From: Malus domestica
Taxonomy: Eukaryota > Streptophyta > Magnoliopsida > Rosales > Rosaceae
Direction: 5' to 3'
NCBI RefSeq assembly: GCF_042453785.1
Contig: NC_091675.1
Span: forward strand, 21,376,501 to 21,440,500
Length of the DNA: 64,000 nucleotides
Part shown: positions 1-11,100 of the stretch, in pieces
Layout of the letters: every line of letters begins with the position of its first letter
How positions within the stretch are numbered: position 1 is the stretch's first letter
Position numbers and translations under genes: made by a program
Notes under the pieces: model-generated
Seen by the model: the letters and a program-made list of their open reading frames with translations, nothing else
Database searches by the model: none
What the model was told of the DNA's origin: nothing

Positions 1-1894
1 GAGCCTCATATTCGGCCTGGTTATTGGTGCAGTCGAAATCCAATTTGAGCGAAAAATACCAACGATCGTTGTGAGGAGATTGAATGACGATGCCTGCGCC
101 GGCCGAGGACGAAGTACTGGAACCATCAAAATACATCGTCCAATAGTTGTCGCGGGTCACCACCATGCCGATTTCGACGTCAGCATCCCCGAAACCGTAA
201 GGCGAAGGGTGCTGGGCAAGGAAATCGGCCAACGCCTGTCCTTTCACAGCTTTTTGCGGCACGTATTGCAAACTGAACTCGGACAACGCCATCGTCCATT
301 TCCCAATTCGGCCCTTCACAATTGGCCGGGTAAGCATGTACCGGATAACGTCGGTCTGGGCAATGACTTGGGTGACCGACGGGAGCATGTAATGCCGAAG
401 CTTGGATGCAGCGAAGAACACGGCGAGACAGAGCTTCTCAACGGCGGAATAATTGATCTCCGGAGGACTCAGATTGCGGCTGAGGTAAAAGATAGCCCGT
501 TCCCGTCCGGCATCGTTGTCTTGCGCGAGGAGACAACCGATGGATTCTTCGGCCGCCGAAATATATAGCTTGAGAGGCTTACCACGCTGAGGAGGGACCA
601 GGACAGGTGGGTTTGTGAGAGAAACCTTGATCTGCGTAAACGCCGACTGATGGTCCTCATTCCACACGAACTTATCTGAGTCCTTGAGTTTCAAAAGTGT
701 GGAAAATGCTTTCATTTTACCTGCCGAATTAGCAATAAATCGGCGTAAAAATTTGATCTGGCCGAGTAAGGACTGTAATTGTTTCTTCGTTGTTGGGGGT
801 GGGGCAGTGATGATTGCGCGTGCCTTATTTTCATCGACTTCAATCCCACGATGATGTACGAGGAAACCAAGAAAATTCCCGGCCGATACACCGAAGGCAC
901 ACTTGGCAGGATTCATCTTGAGGTTGTGCTGACGCATGCGGAGGAAAGCCTGTCGGAGATCGTCCAGATGTGTCTGTCGGCGTTTAGATTTGACGACAAC
1001 ATCGTCGATGTAAACTTCAACGATGGTGCCAATTAAATCATGGAAGATGGTGTTCATCGCTCGTTGGTACGTGGCGCCGGCATTCTTGAGGCCGAATGGC
1101 ATGACAACCCATTCGTAAGTGCCGAGTGCCCCCGGGCAACGGAAAGCAGTTTTGTGCACATCGGCTTCGGCAATAAATATTTGGTTGTACCCGGCATGTC
1201 CATCCATAAAGGATAAAATCGCATGATTCGCCGCGGCATCGATTAACATATCTGAAATCGGCATTGTATACTCATCTTTGGGAGTTGCCAGATTCAGATT
1301 TCGAAAATCGGTACAAATGCGCAGTGCACCATTTTTCTTTAATACAGGGACGATATTCGCCAACCATTCGACATATCGAGCTGTTCGAATGAATCCGGCT
1401 TTCAAAAGCCGAACCAGTTCGTCCTTGATACTGAGTTGTACTTCGGTTGAGAATCGACGAGGTGGCTGAAGGAAAGGTTTAAATCCGGGCTTAATACGTA
1501 ATTCATGCTCGACCAGAGTACGATCTAAGCCGGGCATTTCATGATAACTCCAAGCAAAACAATCTTTGAATTCCGTAAGCAAGGTACGAAACTCATCTTT
1601 CATTTGTTGGGGAAGTAAAGCACTAATAAACAAAAACCGTGGGTCATCGGCCGTCCCAACATTAATCTCTTCTAAAGGGTCCTTAACTAGGGGCCGATGA
1701 TCCTCAAGCTCGGCTGGGGCGGCTCGAATTTTATCAAAAGATAATACAGGCCCATTATCTCCCTCAACAAGGAACTCGACGAGGTTGACGCCCGAATTTG
1801 GTTGTTTAGATATCGTATACCAATGGGCCAGCAGTCGTTCCATAGTATATGAAACCGCGGCCCTGCGTGTTTCCCGATCGGTGTCAAACATCAT
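1..1894 (-). CDS. Gypsy Pol: reverse transcriptase and two RNase H domains, partial
   Basis: An open frame runs from ATG ATG at 1894 to the left edge with no stop, about 631 codons. It encodes the enzyme that copies element RNA into DNA. Visible blocks are the palm entry (KDELVRLLKAGFIR), CTDFRNLN, the FMDGHAGYNQ segment, MPFGLKNAGATYQ and the catalytic YIDD box (near 1000). The thumb and first RNase H follow (NYSAVEKLCLAVFFAA). At the edge a second RNase H begins with YFDGSST and NNQAEYEA, the domain that marks the Tat lineage. All catalytic motifs seen are intact. The rest of this RNase H and the integrase lie outside the window. Confidence 0.93.
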   Translation of the reverse strand, partial: MMFDTDRETRRAAVSYTMERLLAHWYTISKQPNSGVNLVEFLVEGDNGPVLSFDKIRAAPAELEDHRPLVKDPLEEINVGTADDPRFLFISALLPQQMKDEFRTLLTEFKDCFAWSYHEMPGLDRTLVEHELRIKPGFKPFLQPPRRFSTEVQLSIKDELVRLLKAGFIRTARYVEWLANIVPVLKKNGALRICTDFRNLNLATPKDEYTMPISDMLIDAAANHAILSFMDGHAGYNQIFIAEADVHKTAFRCPGALGTYEWVVMPFGLKNAGATYQRAMNTIFHDLIGTIVEVYIDDVVVKSKRRQTHLDDLRQAFLRMRQHNLKMNPAKCAFGVSAGNFLGFLVHHRGIEVDENKARAIITAPPPTTKKQLQSLLGQIKFLRRFIANSAGKMKAFSTLLKLKDSDKFVWNEDHQSAFTQIKVSLTNPPVLVPPQRGKPLKLYISAAEESIGCLLAQDNDAGRERAIFYLSRNLSPPEINYSAVEKLCLAVFFAASKLRHYMLPSVTQVIAQTDVIRYMLTRPIVKGRIGKWTMALSEFSLQYVPQKAVKGQALADFLAQHPSPYGFGDADVEIGMVVTRDNYWTMYFDGSSTSSSAGAGIVIQSPHNDRWYFSLKLDFDCTNNQAEYEA

Positions 1895-2393
1895 CTTCGG
1901 GGAGGAAGTTGGCTAATCCGAGTCTCGCCGAATCCTGCTGGACAGTCTCGGCGTCAACCTCGATAGCTTTCTGAACGGAAATCCGAGTCGGCCGTCCTTC
2001 TTCATTGAAGCCTTGCAAAGTAATGTAGCCGACGTGATCGTCATAATACCGTGCTTGGATCATGTTAGCTTCGAATGGCTGGCTATCGGCCGGATGAACA
2101 GTGACCGATTTGCCGTCCCAAAAGACAAGCACTTGGTACAATGAGGAAGGAATGCAGCTGGTTTGATGAATCCAATATCGACCGAGCAGTGCATTATACT
2201 CGGTTTTGGAATCAACCACGAAAAAGGCGGTCATGTGGGTGCGACTGGCAATATTCACAGTTAACGGAAGTACACCTTTGGTGTGGGATTTGTCGCCGAC
2301 AAAACTACTCATGGTGATTCCTGACGGAATAAGCTCGTCATTTGAACGGCGTAAGGCCTTCATGATGTTCAGAGGCATGATATTACGGTAGCT
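1884..2393 (-). pseudogene. Gypsy aspartic protease, C-terminal part, frameshifted from Gag
   Basis: This frame carries the remainder of the retropepsin-like domain, including the flap region and the second conserved block YNALLGRYWIH. It is joined to Gag by a one-base shift just after the VDCGA catalytic motif. A shift inside the catalytic domain is better explained by a one-base deletion near 2384-2388 than by programmed frameshifting. The frame ends with TGA at 1884-1886 and overlaps the next frame, which starts at ATG 1894. That short overlap could be a normal feature of the family. Confidence 0.8.
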
Positions 2394-5300
2394 CCACAAT
2401 CAACAAAAACTTTAGAAACTGGATACCCCTCGATGTGGGCCGTCACATACAATGGCTTCAAATGGTGAAGCTTGGTCGATGATGAACGAGGGAACAATTC
2501 GGCCAAAGCGGCCTTTAGACTATCATCTTTTGTTGTTGATTCGCCTTCAGCAATCGATACAAAATCAACATGGCCGGGTTCCTCGGCAACTACATCTCCA
2601 TCGAGGAAATTTGGTTGAGCCGTGCTTGATTGAAAATCGGCAGGTAACACATGGACCATACTGATTTCCATATTATCCAGGACTGACGGGCCCATCTGGT
2701 CAAGACCCTCCTCATTCGGTTGGTCGGCGACTACGGATTCAGTTGTCGTCAAAGTCGGACAACGAGACTCTTCTGTCCCTTCTTCAATGACGTCAACCTG
2801 CGGAGCTGCTTCGGCGACAGGTTGGTTCTGCGTGACCGCCTCAGGTAAGGTTGAGATTGACAATGTACTTGGGATCAGGACCTGAACCTGCTCCTGGTAG
2901 TGTAGCCGAGCATCCCTAGTGTCGAGATAAGCATCCAGACGGGCAATACGTGCGATTTCATCGGTCGTAAGGCCGAAGAGAGAAACTGCTGAAAATACTT
3001 CAAAGTGATATCGTAAATATTGAAGGTCCTCCAGCGAGAAAGGAAGGTCGGCTGCATTGATATCGGTGTATGGATCGACTTCAAATCCAAGGACACGAGC
3101 TTCTCGGATGTGCTGGAACCTTGCTTTCAATCCTGGATCTGAGGTCTTCTGGATGATCCGCTCAGCATCCGGACAAGTCAGGACCAGATCAATGGTGTCC
3201 TGGCATGCCTTCGGCAAACCATACAGATCATTGGCTGAATGTTTCTTATGAAATTCTCGCATATACTCCAAAGACTCCCCAAGGAACTGGGGATGCAAAT
3301 TCCATCGAATTTTGACCAAAGGTTCTGGTATAGCCGGCGGGTATAATTTGCTTTCGGCCTCTTGCCTGAAATGTTCAAGGCGTGCCTTCATCTCCCCTGG
3401 TCGAATGAGAAGTTTGATCTGTTTATCAGCTTCTTCAAACATGGTCTCGACATCTTGATCGACCAGCTGTTTCCCCTGAGCCAACTCTGTCATAATTGCT
3501 GGAGGTGGTCGCTCATCATTAGTGGCAGCTGTGTCCTTTGGCCGCCACTTAGGGGCCGAAGTTTCCTGGGCTGCTCGTCGGCGAGCCATGCAATCTATCC
3601 GTTGATGCCGGCGTTTCTGAGATTTGGACAACGCGGTGTAGACGCCCTTCGAAGAATGGTATGTATACCAACGTTGATCTCTAGGCTCGGGAGACTTGAA
3701 GGTCTTTTGGCTCCGCGATGATTCTGAACTGCTAGAATTACGCTTATAGTAATCATCGTCATAGAATGAAGCATCAAAATCAAGGCGCCGCCTGACCGGG
3801 GGTGTCTCTTCCATCCGTACTTTAGGACCGAGCCTCTCAAAAACCCCGTGATGTTGGCCTTCATTGGCTACCTTTGGCCGAGTTGTGGCCACAAGTTGCG
3901 AAGAGGGCTTCTCCTCTGGTTCACTGTCGACCTTCGCTCTACATTTCCCGCACAAAACCGCCGCCCCACTATCTTCATCGGTGCTATAATCCATCATAGG
4001 TTTGACAATAGCAGGCCCCGTTAAAGCCGTAGATGGCTTGTTTGAACGAAAATCGGCCATGAACAGTGGCCGACAATTCTGACTCCGTGGGCGTTGCGTC
4101 TCAACCACTTCGGCCTTGCCTTTCCCTTTGTCCTTGGGTAGGTACGCGTCGACCATATTTACTGTTGCCGTGGGGAACGGATCAGTATCAACACTCATCC
4201 TCTTCTCGGGAAACTTCAGTTTGCCATTATCAATCCAGCTTTGGACGTTATCGCGAAATACAACGCAATTGTTTGTCGTATGTTTGCTCGAATTGTGGTA
4301 TTTGCAATACACCTTTCCTTTAAGTTCTTCGGCCTTAGGAATGTTATGACCAGGCCGAAGCTTGATGATTCTTGCTGATAACAGTTGGTCAAAAATTGCG
4401 TCAGCCTTGGTAATATCAAAAGTATAAACCTTTGACGGTTTCAATGTTCCTTCAGTGGCCGAGCGACTTTTGGCTTCTCTAGAATCAACCTGAGTCAATG
4501 CCTTGCAAACGTATGGCTTATCTATCACTATCTCAACCGCGTCCACACTAACGCATTCATCCTCGGTTGATGCATAATTGACAGTAGGGTTCTTGTAAAT
4601 CGTTCCCCGAGTTGGAGTCTTCGAAGTCTTTTCCTCGCGGAGCAAATAATCATACTGCTCGACATGTTGGGCTAATTCGTACATATCCCGAAAATTTACC
4701 CCCAAGAATTTCTTTTTGTATTCGACGTCGAGGCCGTTCAAAGCAAGCCTGACAAATTCGACTTCGGGTAAAGGCACTCGGCACCAATTCCTAGCTGATT
4801 TAAACCTAGTAAGATAATCCATTGGTGACTCATCAGATGCCTGAGCCATCCGTGCCAATGAAGAGACTGACATCTCCATCCCCGGCCGATAAAACTGCTC
4901 GTGGAACTTTTCGACCAACTCCTCCCAGTTTTGGACGGAATTAGGAGGGAGATTGATGTACCAAGAAAATGCCGAGCCGGTCAATGAAAAATTGAATAGC
5001 CGTAACTTGTGGAAATCACTATTAACATCTCCACATTGCGCGGTGAAACGAGCCACGTGCTCCAACGAAGACAGGGACGATTCACCGGCAAAAAGACTAA
5101 AATCTGGGATCTTGAAACCCTTCGGGTATCCAAACGTTTCCACGTAAGCTGGGTACGGATGAATAAACTTGGGAAACTTCGGCCCTTTCTTCATGGCCGA
5201 GTCGATCATCCGCTGAACTTCGGTCATATCAACAGGTGTTGCTTCGATCCTCTGGTCGGTTCCGTCTGACCTACTATTCGACCCTCCTCCTTTTTCCAAG

Positions 5301-5827
5301 TTAATTGGTTTGAGCGGAGCGGGAATAGGCTCGGCCGGTGCAATCGGTACCGGGTTGTTTCCTGGTGGACAATGTTGGAGAAGCTCGAAAGGCCTGCTGC
5401 CACCAACTTTACTAACCAGCATTTCGAGCAACCTGGTTTGTCGATCATTGGAACTGAGTATCGCGTCATGCAGCTTGTCAATGCCTCGACTGAACGTCTG
5501 CTCGACTGATCGAGATTGCTCGTCTAGTCGCTTTCGGATAAACGACCTCGTTGGTGGGTCAGATCCTTCACCACCATCCTCGTCACACTCCTCTACTATC
5601 CCTTCATTGAGAACGCATGTGTTTCTGTTAGGGATCTCTGAACCACGGAGTTGACCGCCGAGATTAAATTCTCTCTCTCGGCGAGTCGCGCTCGTGGACT
5701 CAGGCGTACCAGCGCTAAGGAGATTCTGCACCTGTGGCACACTCTGTCCTATGCTCTGACTCGGCAAATCGGCTGTCGACTTTCCCATAGCTGTTTTCTT
5801 TTTTACCGATCGTGTTTCAATTGGCAT
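2369..5827 (-). CDS. Gypsy Gag polyprotein with start of protease
   Basis: This uninterrupted 1152-codon frame opens at a true ATG 43 bases inside the 5' LTR. It encodes the capsid polyprotein that packages the element's RNA. The retrotransposon Gag core follows a HPYPAYVE-like stretch and includes the FSLTGSAFSWYINLPPNS and FHEQFYRPG segments (roughly residues 230-400). A zinc-knuckle-like CKYH...NNC motif lies near residue 520, followed by a long, charged, variable region. The last residues form the start of an aspartic protease: the active-site motif reads VDCGA, with Cys where Ser, Thr or Gly is more usual. The frame ends 8 codons later because of a frameshift, and the rest of the protease continues in the next frame. 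The length is typical of long Tat-type Gag proteins. Confidence 0.88.
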   Translation of the reverse strand: MPIETRSVKKKTAMGKSTADLPSQSIGQSVPQVQNLLSAGTPESTSATRREREFNLGGQLRGSEIPNRNTCVLNEGIVEECDEDGGEGSDPPTRSFIRKRLDEQSRSVEQTFSRGIDKLHDAILSSNDRQTRLLEMLVSKVGGSRPFELLQHCPPGNNPVPIAPAEPIPAPLKPINLEKGGGSNSRSDGTDQRIEATPVDMTEVQRMIDSAMKKGPKFPKFIHPYPAYVETFGYPKGFKIPDFSLFAGESSLSSLEHVARFTAQCGDVNSDFHKLRLFNFSLTGSAFSWYINLPPNSVQNWEELVEKFHEQFYRPGMEMSVSSLARMAQASDESPMDYLTRFKSARNWCRVPLPEVEFVRLALNGLDVEYKKKFLGVNFRDMYELAQHVEQYDYLLREEKTSKTPTRGTIYKNPTVNYASTEDECVSVDAVEIVIDKPYVCKALTQVDSREAKSRSATEGTLKPSKVYTFDITKADAIFDQLLSARIIKLRPGHNIPKAEELKGKVYCKYHNSSKHTTNNCVVFRDNVQSWIDNGKLKFPEKRMSVDTDPFPTATVNMVDAYLPKDKGKGKAEVVETQRPRSQNCRPLFMADFRSNKPSTALTGPAIVKPMMDYSTDEDSGAAVLCGKCRAKVDSEPEEKPSSQLVATTRPKVANEGQHHGVFERLGPKVRMEETPPVRRRLDFDASFYDDDYYKRNSSSSESSRSQKTFKSPEPRDQRWYTYHSSKGVYTALSKSQKRRHQRIDCMARRRAAQETSAPKWRPKDTAATNDERPPPAIMTELAQGKQLVDQDVETMFEEADKQIKLLIRPGEMKARLEHFRQEAESKLYPPAIPEPLVKIRWNLHPQFLGESLEYMREFHKKHSANDLYGLPKACQDTIDLVLTCPDAERIIQKTSDPGLKARFQHIREARVLGFEVDPYTDINAADLPFSLEDLQYLRYHFEVFSAVSLFGLTTDEIARIARLDAYLDTRDARLHYQEQVQVLIPSTLSISTLPEAVTQNQPVAEAAPQVDVIEEGTEESRCPTLTTTESVVADQPNEEGLDQMGPSVLDNMEISMVHVLPADFQSSTAQPNFLDGDVVAEEPGHVDFVSIAEGESTTKDDSLKAALAELFPRSSSTKLHHLKPLYVTAHIEGYPVSKVFVDCGATVISCL

Positions 5828-5850
5828 GAACTTCGTAGTTTAGCACTGGG

Positions 5851-5867
5851 TCCCACTGGGCGTGCCA
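5851..5867 (-). other. Primer-binding site of the gypsy element
   Basis: Three bases inside the LTR, the minus strand reads TGGCACGCCCAGTGGGA. It begins with TGG, the complement of a tRNA 3' CCA end, at the usual distance from the LTR. The tRNA was not identified. Confidence 0.7.
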
Positions 5868-5870
5868 AAA

Positions 5871-6808
5871 TGTTGACCCTAAAAACTACCAAGCCTACGT
5901 GGCGCGCAGGCCGAGTAATCTATAAGCTAACTACGTCCTTCGGTGATTGCGGGGCGTGCCAACTCGTCGGCCGAGCTCGACCGAGGAGTAAATTTGTTGA
6001 TGTTGCGTTAGGTCGCGCTATTGACTTCTGCGTCTTGCGATTGCGGCCGAGAAAGGAACACGTCTCGGCCTCTTGGGCTCTCGAACCGAAAGACAAGGTT
6101 ACTATTCTTACGAAGTTCAATATCAAATTCGGCTTTCAATGTGCCGAATGTAATAACTGTAACACCTCACTTTGCCGAGAAGGCTAATGAGATGACCTCG
6201 ACCAATAAGGGTACAGAGACCCTTCTCGACCGAGACTTGGATAGGTAATCAACCGTTCTCGCCGCAGTGCTGTTGATGCCAACGGAAGATACTACGAGAC
6301 CGATTGATTCTACGGTGACAGAGCTATCTATGCCGACTTAAGATATCACCGGTTGCTTCCACAGTGCTGTTGATGCCAACGGAAGATGTGTCAGCGAAAA
6401 AGGAAAAAGAAAATCTCAAAGTTGTTGAGAGAGTTTGCGCAGGGCAGTTTTTGTATTGATTTGCAGGGGCTTGGGATGATGTGCAACCTCTTCTATTTAT
6501 CGCAATGGCTCCCCCCAAGGTCGAGTTAAAAACCTACTCGGACTAGGTTTCCTTTCCCTGATCAGCATCAACTCGACCAGTCCTGCCTTCACTAGGACTG
6601 TGAACCTAGTCCTTTACCTGAGCCGGATCCGCTTCTGGGTCCTGCCGAGACTCCTTATTGCACTAGGATTCGACCTCTTACGTTATGACCTAGCCGACCT
6701 AGGTTTGGAGGCCCACGTACTGAACGATCCGTGGTATTCTTGCCGCAAGGCCTCCCGGGCCGAGAATGACCCTACACTCGGCCCAAACTGTTATTTTGGG
6801 CCCAAACA
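5871..6808 (-). repeat. 5' LTR of the gypsy element
   Basis: On the plus strand the LTR starts TGTTGACCCT next to the primer-binding site and ends GGGCCCAAACA, giving TG...CA termini and 938 bp. The left ~620 bp (R/U5 and TATA region) aligns closely with the solo LTR at 15590-16699. To the right of about 6490 the two differ until the last ~30 bp. A minus-strand TATA-like motif lies at 6491-6500. The right boundary was set by the solo copy, whose end is fixed by its target duplication. Confidence 0.87.
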
Positions 6809-6881
6809 GCACTCTAATTCTCAAACATAGGACCATTTGATATTTTTCTTGATCAATAGAGTTTAGTTTTAAAAAGCTATA

Positions 6882-6940
6882 GATGTTGACTCCATCAATG
6901 GAATCGTACTTCTTCCTTGTGAAGAACTACAGTAATTTTT
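6882..6940 (+). pseudogene. P450 exon 1 fragment
   Basis: About 60 bases match the P450 exon 1 at 8223-8280 at most positions: the stretch from 'gatgctgaatccatcaa' to 'tgtgaagaactatagt'. Neither a start codon nor the rest of the exon is present. It sits just beyond the gypsy LTR and is probably the remains of a duplicated P450 gene into whose upstream region the gypsy element jumped. Confidence 0.65.
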
Positions 6941-7300
6941 TTATGAATGTCCATTTGCATTATCTTTGTAATTCCAATATATGTAAATTTTCTTGGGTAG
7001 TTAACCAAAGAAGGAGTAATGCTACATGAAGGTTAAAGAGTCAGTAAAAACTAACACAAAAAGTTATTAAAGCATTTGTATGGTTAAAAGACATCAACCA
7101 TAGTAGGTTGATAAGAAGACGCACAATAGAACATCAACCGTAGTGCTTATGCTAAGCATTATCCAAATAAAAATTACTCACACAGTTGGGTACTTTTTTC
7201 CGGCCACTAATCACATATCTTGAACTGCTACTCGACATTGATTATATTTCCATACATAAAAGAAGACACTAATGATATTTAAAGGCCAAGCAAACAAATT

Positions 7301-7455
7301 AGGGAACTTTAACGAAAAGCTCTCGATACTGTTCACTTTAACGAAAAACCACATTTTTACACTAAAAAATCAATCATGGTACTATTCACTTTACCTTTTA
7401 TTTTGTCATTATCTTTAAAACTCAAAATTTTCAAACATTTTTTATTAATTTTCCT
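7301..7455 (+). repeat. MITE-like short repeat, copy A
   Basis: This 155-bp segment begins AGGGAACTTTAACGAAAAGC and contains internal repeats of 'GTTCACTTTAACGAAAA' type. The reverse complement of the same sequence lies at 24493-24648, so it is a dispersed non-coding repeat. It looks like a short element common in Rosaceae intergenic DNA (recalled, not checked). Confidence 0.7.
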
Positions 7456-8151
7456 AACAAATTAAGAAAAGTAGAAGACGACGGGAAAAGTGGGTTTGAT
7501 GCGCTCTGCCGAGTGCTGACAAACCTTGGCAAGGATGCAATCTATGATAATTTGTTAACCAAAAATCAAATAAAAAAAAACACAATTTTGAGCATATGGA
7601 TATCTCTCGTTAATATTTTAGAGCATTATTATCTATCAACAAGATGCCTGAACATTTTTTTTTTTTTAATTCGGTGCTACATCAAGAACCCACCTACACA
7701 TAAAAATATAGATGATGATCTCAATACTTAATTAGTTGAATCCTTAAACCTTTAATACTAAACAGAGCAATGTTTTCTCTTTTCTATACTCAAATTTGAA
7801 TATTAATTTTTATAATTTTGGATTATTATATTTTCGGATAAAAAATCTTAATTAATGGCGGGTCACTGTCATCAATTAATAAAATAACCCAATATTATTC
7901 TATTAATTTAATGTATAAGGTAACCATAAACTTTTGGTCTTGGTATGAGATGTCTACATTTCTTACTCTACATTAAAACTACACGATGAATTGAAACATT
8001 TGACTTCATGCACTCATCTTTTACATACCATATAAATCTAGTCAAATATATAAACTAAAGCCTTTTCTCCCCAGAGATGCTCTTAACATTAAAACAAAAA
8101 AATTCCTTTCTAACATTTTGTCTCGTTTGAAAGACTGCATTGTGCATTTCT

Positions 8152-8160
8152 CTATAAAAG
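8152..8160 (+). promoter_or_regulatory. TATA box of the P450 gene
   Basis: CTATAAAAG lies 37 bases before the ATG at 8197. Transcription would start close to the ATG and leave a very short leader. The same TATA context recurs, degraded, at about 24160. Confidence 0.65.
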
Positions 8161-8196
8161 GCCCCATCGGAACCGATTAGATTCATTAAGAAAAAC

Positions 8197-11100
8197 ATGG
8201 CAACTTTTGAAATTTTCTCGAAGATGCTGAATCCATCAAGGGAAGAGCTCCTCCTCTTTGTGAAGAACTATAGTGATATTCTCATTGCTGCTCTGCTTTC
8301 TATTGTAACAGTACTTTTGGTCCCAAAAATTGCTAGGGGAAGGGTCACCAGTTCCAAAGGTAGCATCCCCGGCGGGTTGGGGTTACCCATTTTCGGCGAA
8401 ACCCTTTCTTTCCTTTCAACAAGTAACAGTGCAAAAGGATGCTATGACTTTGTCAGACGCCGGCGAATGTTGTGAGTTATTCTATCACCCCATCGCTATA
8501 TTGGAATGTACATGTAGGACTTATCGATCACTTAGCGCTTCTTTGGTGTCTAGGACTAAATTTGATAGGATAATTCACTTTGTGTAAAATATGTTGAAGA
8601 AACAAAAATTACATAAATTGTTTCCAAAATTGCAGGTAGAAAATGGATTACTAAGGGATAAGTTTCCTTTAACCAAAATAAATATTAAATAAATCATTCG
8701 TTTAGGAGTTATTCAATCCAATCCAATTCTTGACATCAAACGAGGCTTTAGTAACTGCAAGTAGTGAGGGTACACGATCAAGTTGTTTTCTCCATTGACG
8801 ATGTTACCAATTATATTTTTCTTCTTTTGTGCTGACCCTTCAACACTATGAAAAAATAAAAATAAAATCATTCAAGGGGAACTTGTCAAAGGTGATGCTT
8901 TATGTTGCTAGTGCACCTAACTTGTAACACTAATGATTACTGAGATGAATGATTTCTTACACTCCTATGTAGTTGATGCAATATTATGGATGCACTTTAG
9001 AACCTACTTGAATAGACTAAAAAAAGTTCTTTTGGTTGATAGAGTATGTATATTTAATCATTTTCATACTGATGGAACGTTGAATTGACTATCGCGGTGA
9101 AACTATAGGTATGGAGATTGGTTTAAGACGAGGTTATTTGGCAAGATCCATGTTTATGTTCCAAGTTCAGAGGGTGCAAGAACCATTTTTGCTAGTGATT
9201 TTGCAACCTTCGACAAGGCGTATTTAAAACCAATGTCAGATGCTGTTGGAGTCGATAGCTTGCTGGTTGTGGCTCAGGAGACTCATAGAAGGATTAGGCG
9301 CCTTCTATCTGATCCTTTCTCCATGAGTTCTTTACCTACGTTCATACAGAAGCTTGATAAAATTCTGTGCCAGGAGCTAAAAACAAGAGAAGAAAGCGGG
9401 GAAAAATTTTCAGTGCTTGCCTTGAGTATGAAAGTATGGAAATTCTTCTGGAATGATTGTAGAAACAAGAGTTTCATATATATATATATAGTAGTAGGGT
9501 AAAAGAAGCTGATCTCTCTGAATGTTATCTGATGCGCAGCTAACGTCCGACGCAATGTGCACCTTGCTAATGAGCGTCACAGATGATAAAATACTGCGAA
9601 TGTTTGAGCACGACTGCGCCTTAGTCTCAGATGCCATGATATCCTTTCCAGTCATGATTCCGGGCACTAGATATTACAATGGCATGAAGGTACGTGACGT
9701 GTACATCCTTGTTAGTTCATTCACTGTTTAAATTTTTGGAGTTCATCGTCTAACGCATTATTAAAGCTTAGTTAGGGGTCTTAACATGATATACATTGTC
9801 GACCAAAAATGTGGCTGGAAATCAACTCTCTCTCATTCAAATAACAGTTCACAAATATCACTACATCTCATTATCCGAGTGTTTTGTAATATATGACTAC
9901 AGAAATAGTTTACCTTGAAGAGTTTACTAAAAGAATTGTCAAAGCAGGCAAGAGCTCGTGTTATGAAAGTCTTTAAAGACATGATCGCAGAGCGGAGAAG
10001 CGGAAAGGAGTATTCAGATGACTTCCTGCAGTCGATGATAGAAAGAGATACATGCCCTGACAATGAAAAGCTGACAGACGCAGAGATTATGGACAACCTA
10101 TTGACATTGATAATTGCAGGGCAGACCACCACTTCAGCTGCAATGATGTGGAGCCTTAAGTTTCTCGACGAGAACAGAGAAGTCCTGGACAGACTCAGAG
10201 TAAGTAATTCCAAAGTGTATCTTCATATCATATAAATTGTGGTAGCAATTTCAGTATCGTTGAGATAGATAAGAAAGAATATATGAACATACAGGAGGAA
10301 CAGTTGACAATAGCCAGAGCTAGGCCAGAAGGAGCTTCAGCTAAACATGAAGATATTAAAAACATGCCCTACTGTGTCAAGGTTCGCACCACATCCTAGA
10401 AACTTTCGATTGTTAAATTCAACGTAGAAAAAGGATCTTTAATCATGCAACTTTTCACCAGATTAAACTGATAGCAGAGACACCTTGCATACAAACGCGT
10501 TGACATCTTTAGTGCTCCGTATGTTTTTCTCCAGGTTATGAAAGAGACATTGAGGTTGGCAAATGTTCTTGTGTGGTTTCCTCGTGTAGCTACCAGTGAC
10601 TGCACTTTAGAAGGTATGTTACAATAAACTTAACCTAGAGAAGTTAAATATGACCGGCACATACAAATATTTCTTCTGTTTATAGATGTTCGAAGCCGTG
10701 AGTTACCACAGCAAGCACTACAGCGGAAATGCTTTCCATCTCATAGAGAACCCCGGCGAGGATAGATGATAGGTTCCTTTTCAATATTTCTCTTAACAAA
10801 AACTTGTTTAATCTTAATTCATCACAACGCAATTGCAGGTTTTGAAATAAAGAAAGGGTGGCGGGTGAATATTGATGTGACTCGCATACACATGAATCCA
10901 GATCTGTTTCCAAACCCAACACAGTTCGACCCATCTAGATTTGATGTACCCGTCTCTCTAGCCGAACACTTCATTTTTCTTTTAACTTCTGTTATACACA
11001 AAAATATTTAAACCACTCAAATATGCAGGAGAGGGATTTAAATATGGTTGAAACTGGACACGCTCACTGCTTTGGCCAACTGGCCGAACCCATAACTGCA

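Larger units (their letters stand above)
1..6808 (-). mobile_element. Ty3/gypsy LTR retrotransposon, Tat-type, truncated by the window edge
   Basis: The element is read from right to left: 5' LTR (5871-6808), primer-binding site, gag (5827-2369), protease, then reverse transcriptase and RNase H running past position 1. A second, plant-type RNase H domain begins after the first one near the left edge; dual RNase H is characteristic of the Tat lineage. Integrase and the 3' LTR lie outside the window. Coding sequence is nearly intact: the one clear lesion is a single-base frameshift in the protease, so the copy is fairly young but probably cannot act alone. By comparison with the solo LTR at 15590, the LTR ends at 6808, so the target duplication is predicted to be the next five bases (GCACT, 6809-6813). 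Confidence 0.93.
6814..8150. other. Gene-free AT-rich flank of the P450 gene
   Basis: AT-rich sequence with no supported gene. It holds the short P450 exon-1 relic (6882-6940) and the MITE-like repeat (7301-7455). The 7960-8150 part is the proximal P450 upstream region and resembles segments at about 15.5, 16.8 and 24.15 kb. Confidence 0.6.

Noticed and set aside
3362-5654. Several plus-strand ORFs of 85-119 codons opposite gypsy gag
   Set aside because: They are antisense shadows of the long Gag frame.
10680-10934. Separate minus-strand gene within the P450
   Set aside because: It overlaps an intron and an exon of the intact P450 on the opposite strand and has no recognisable domain.
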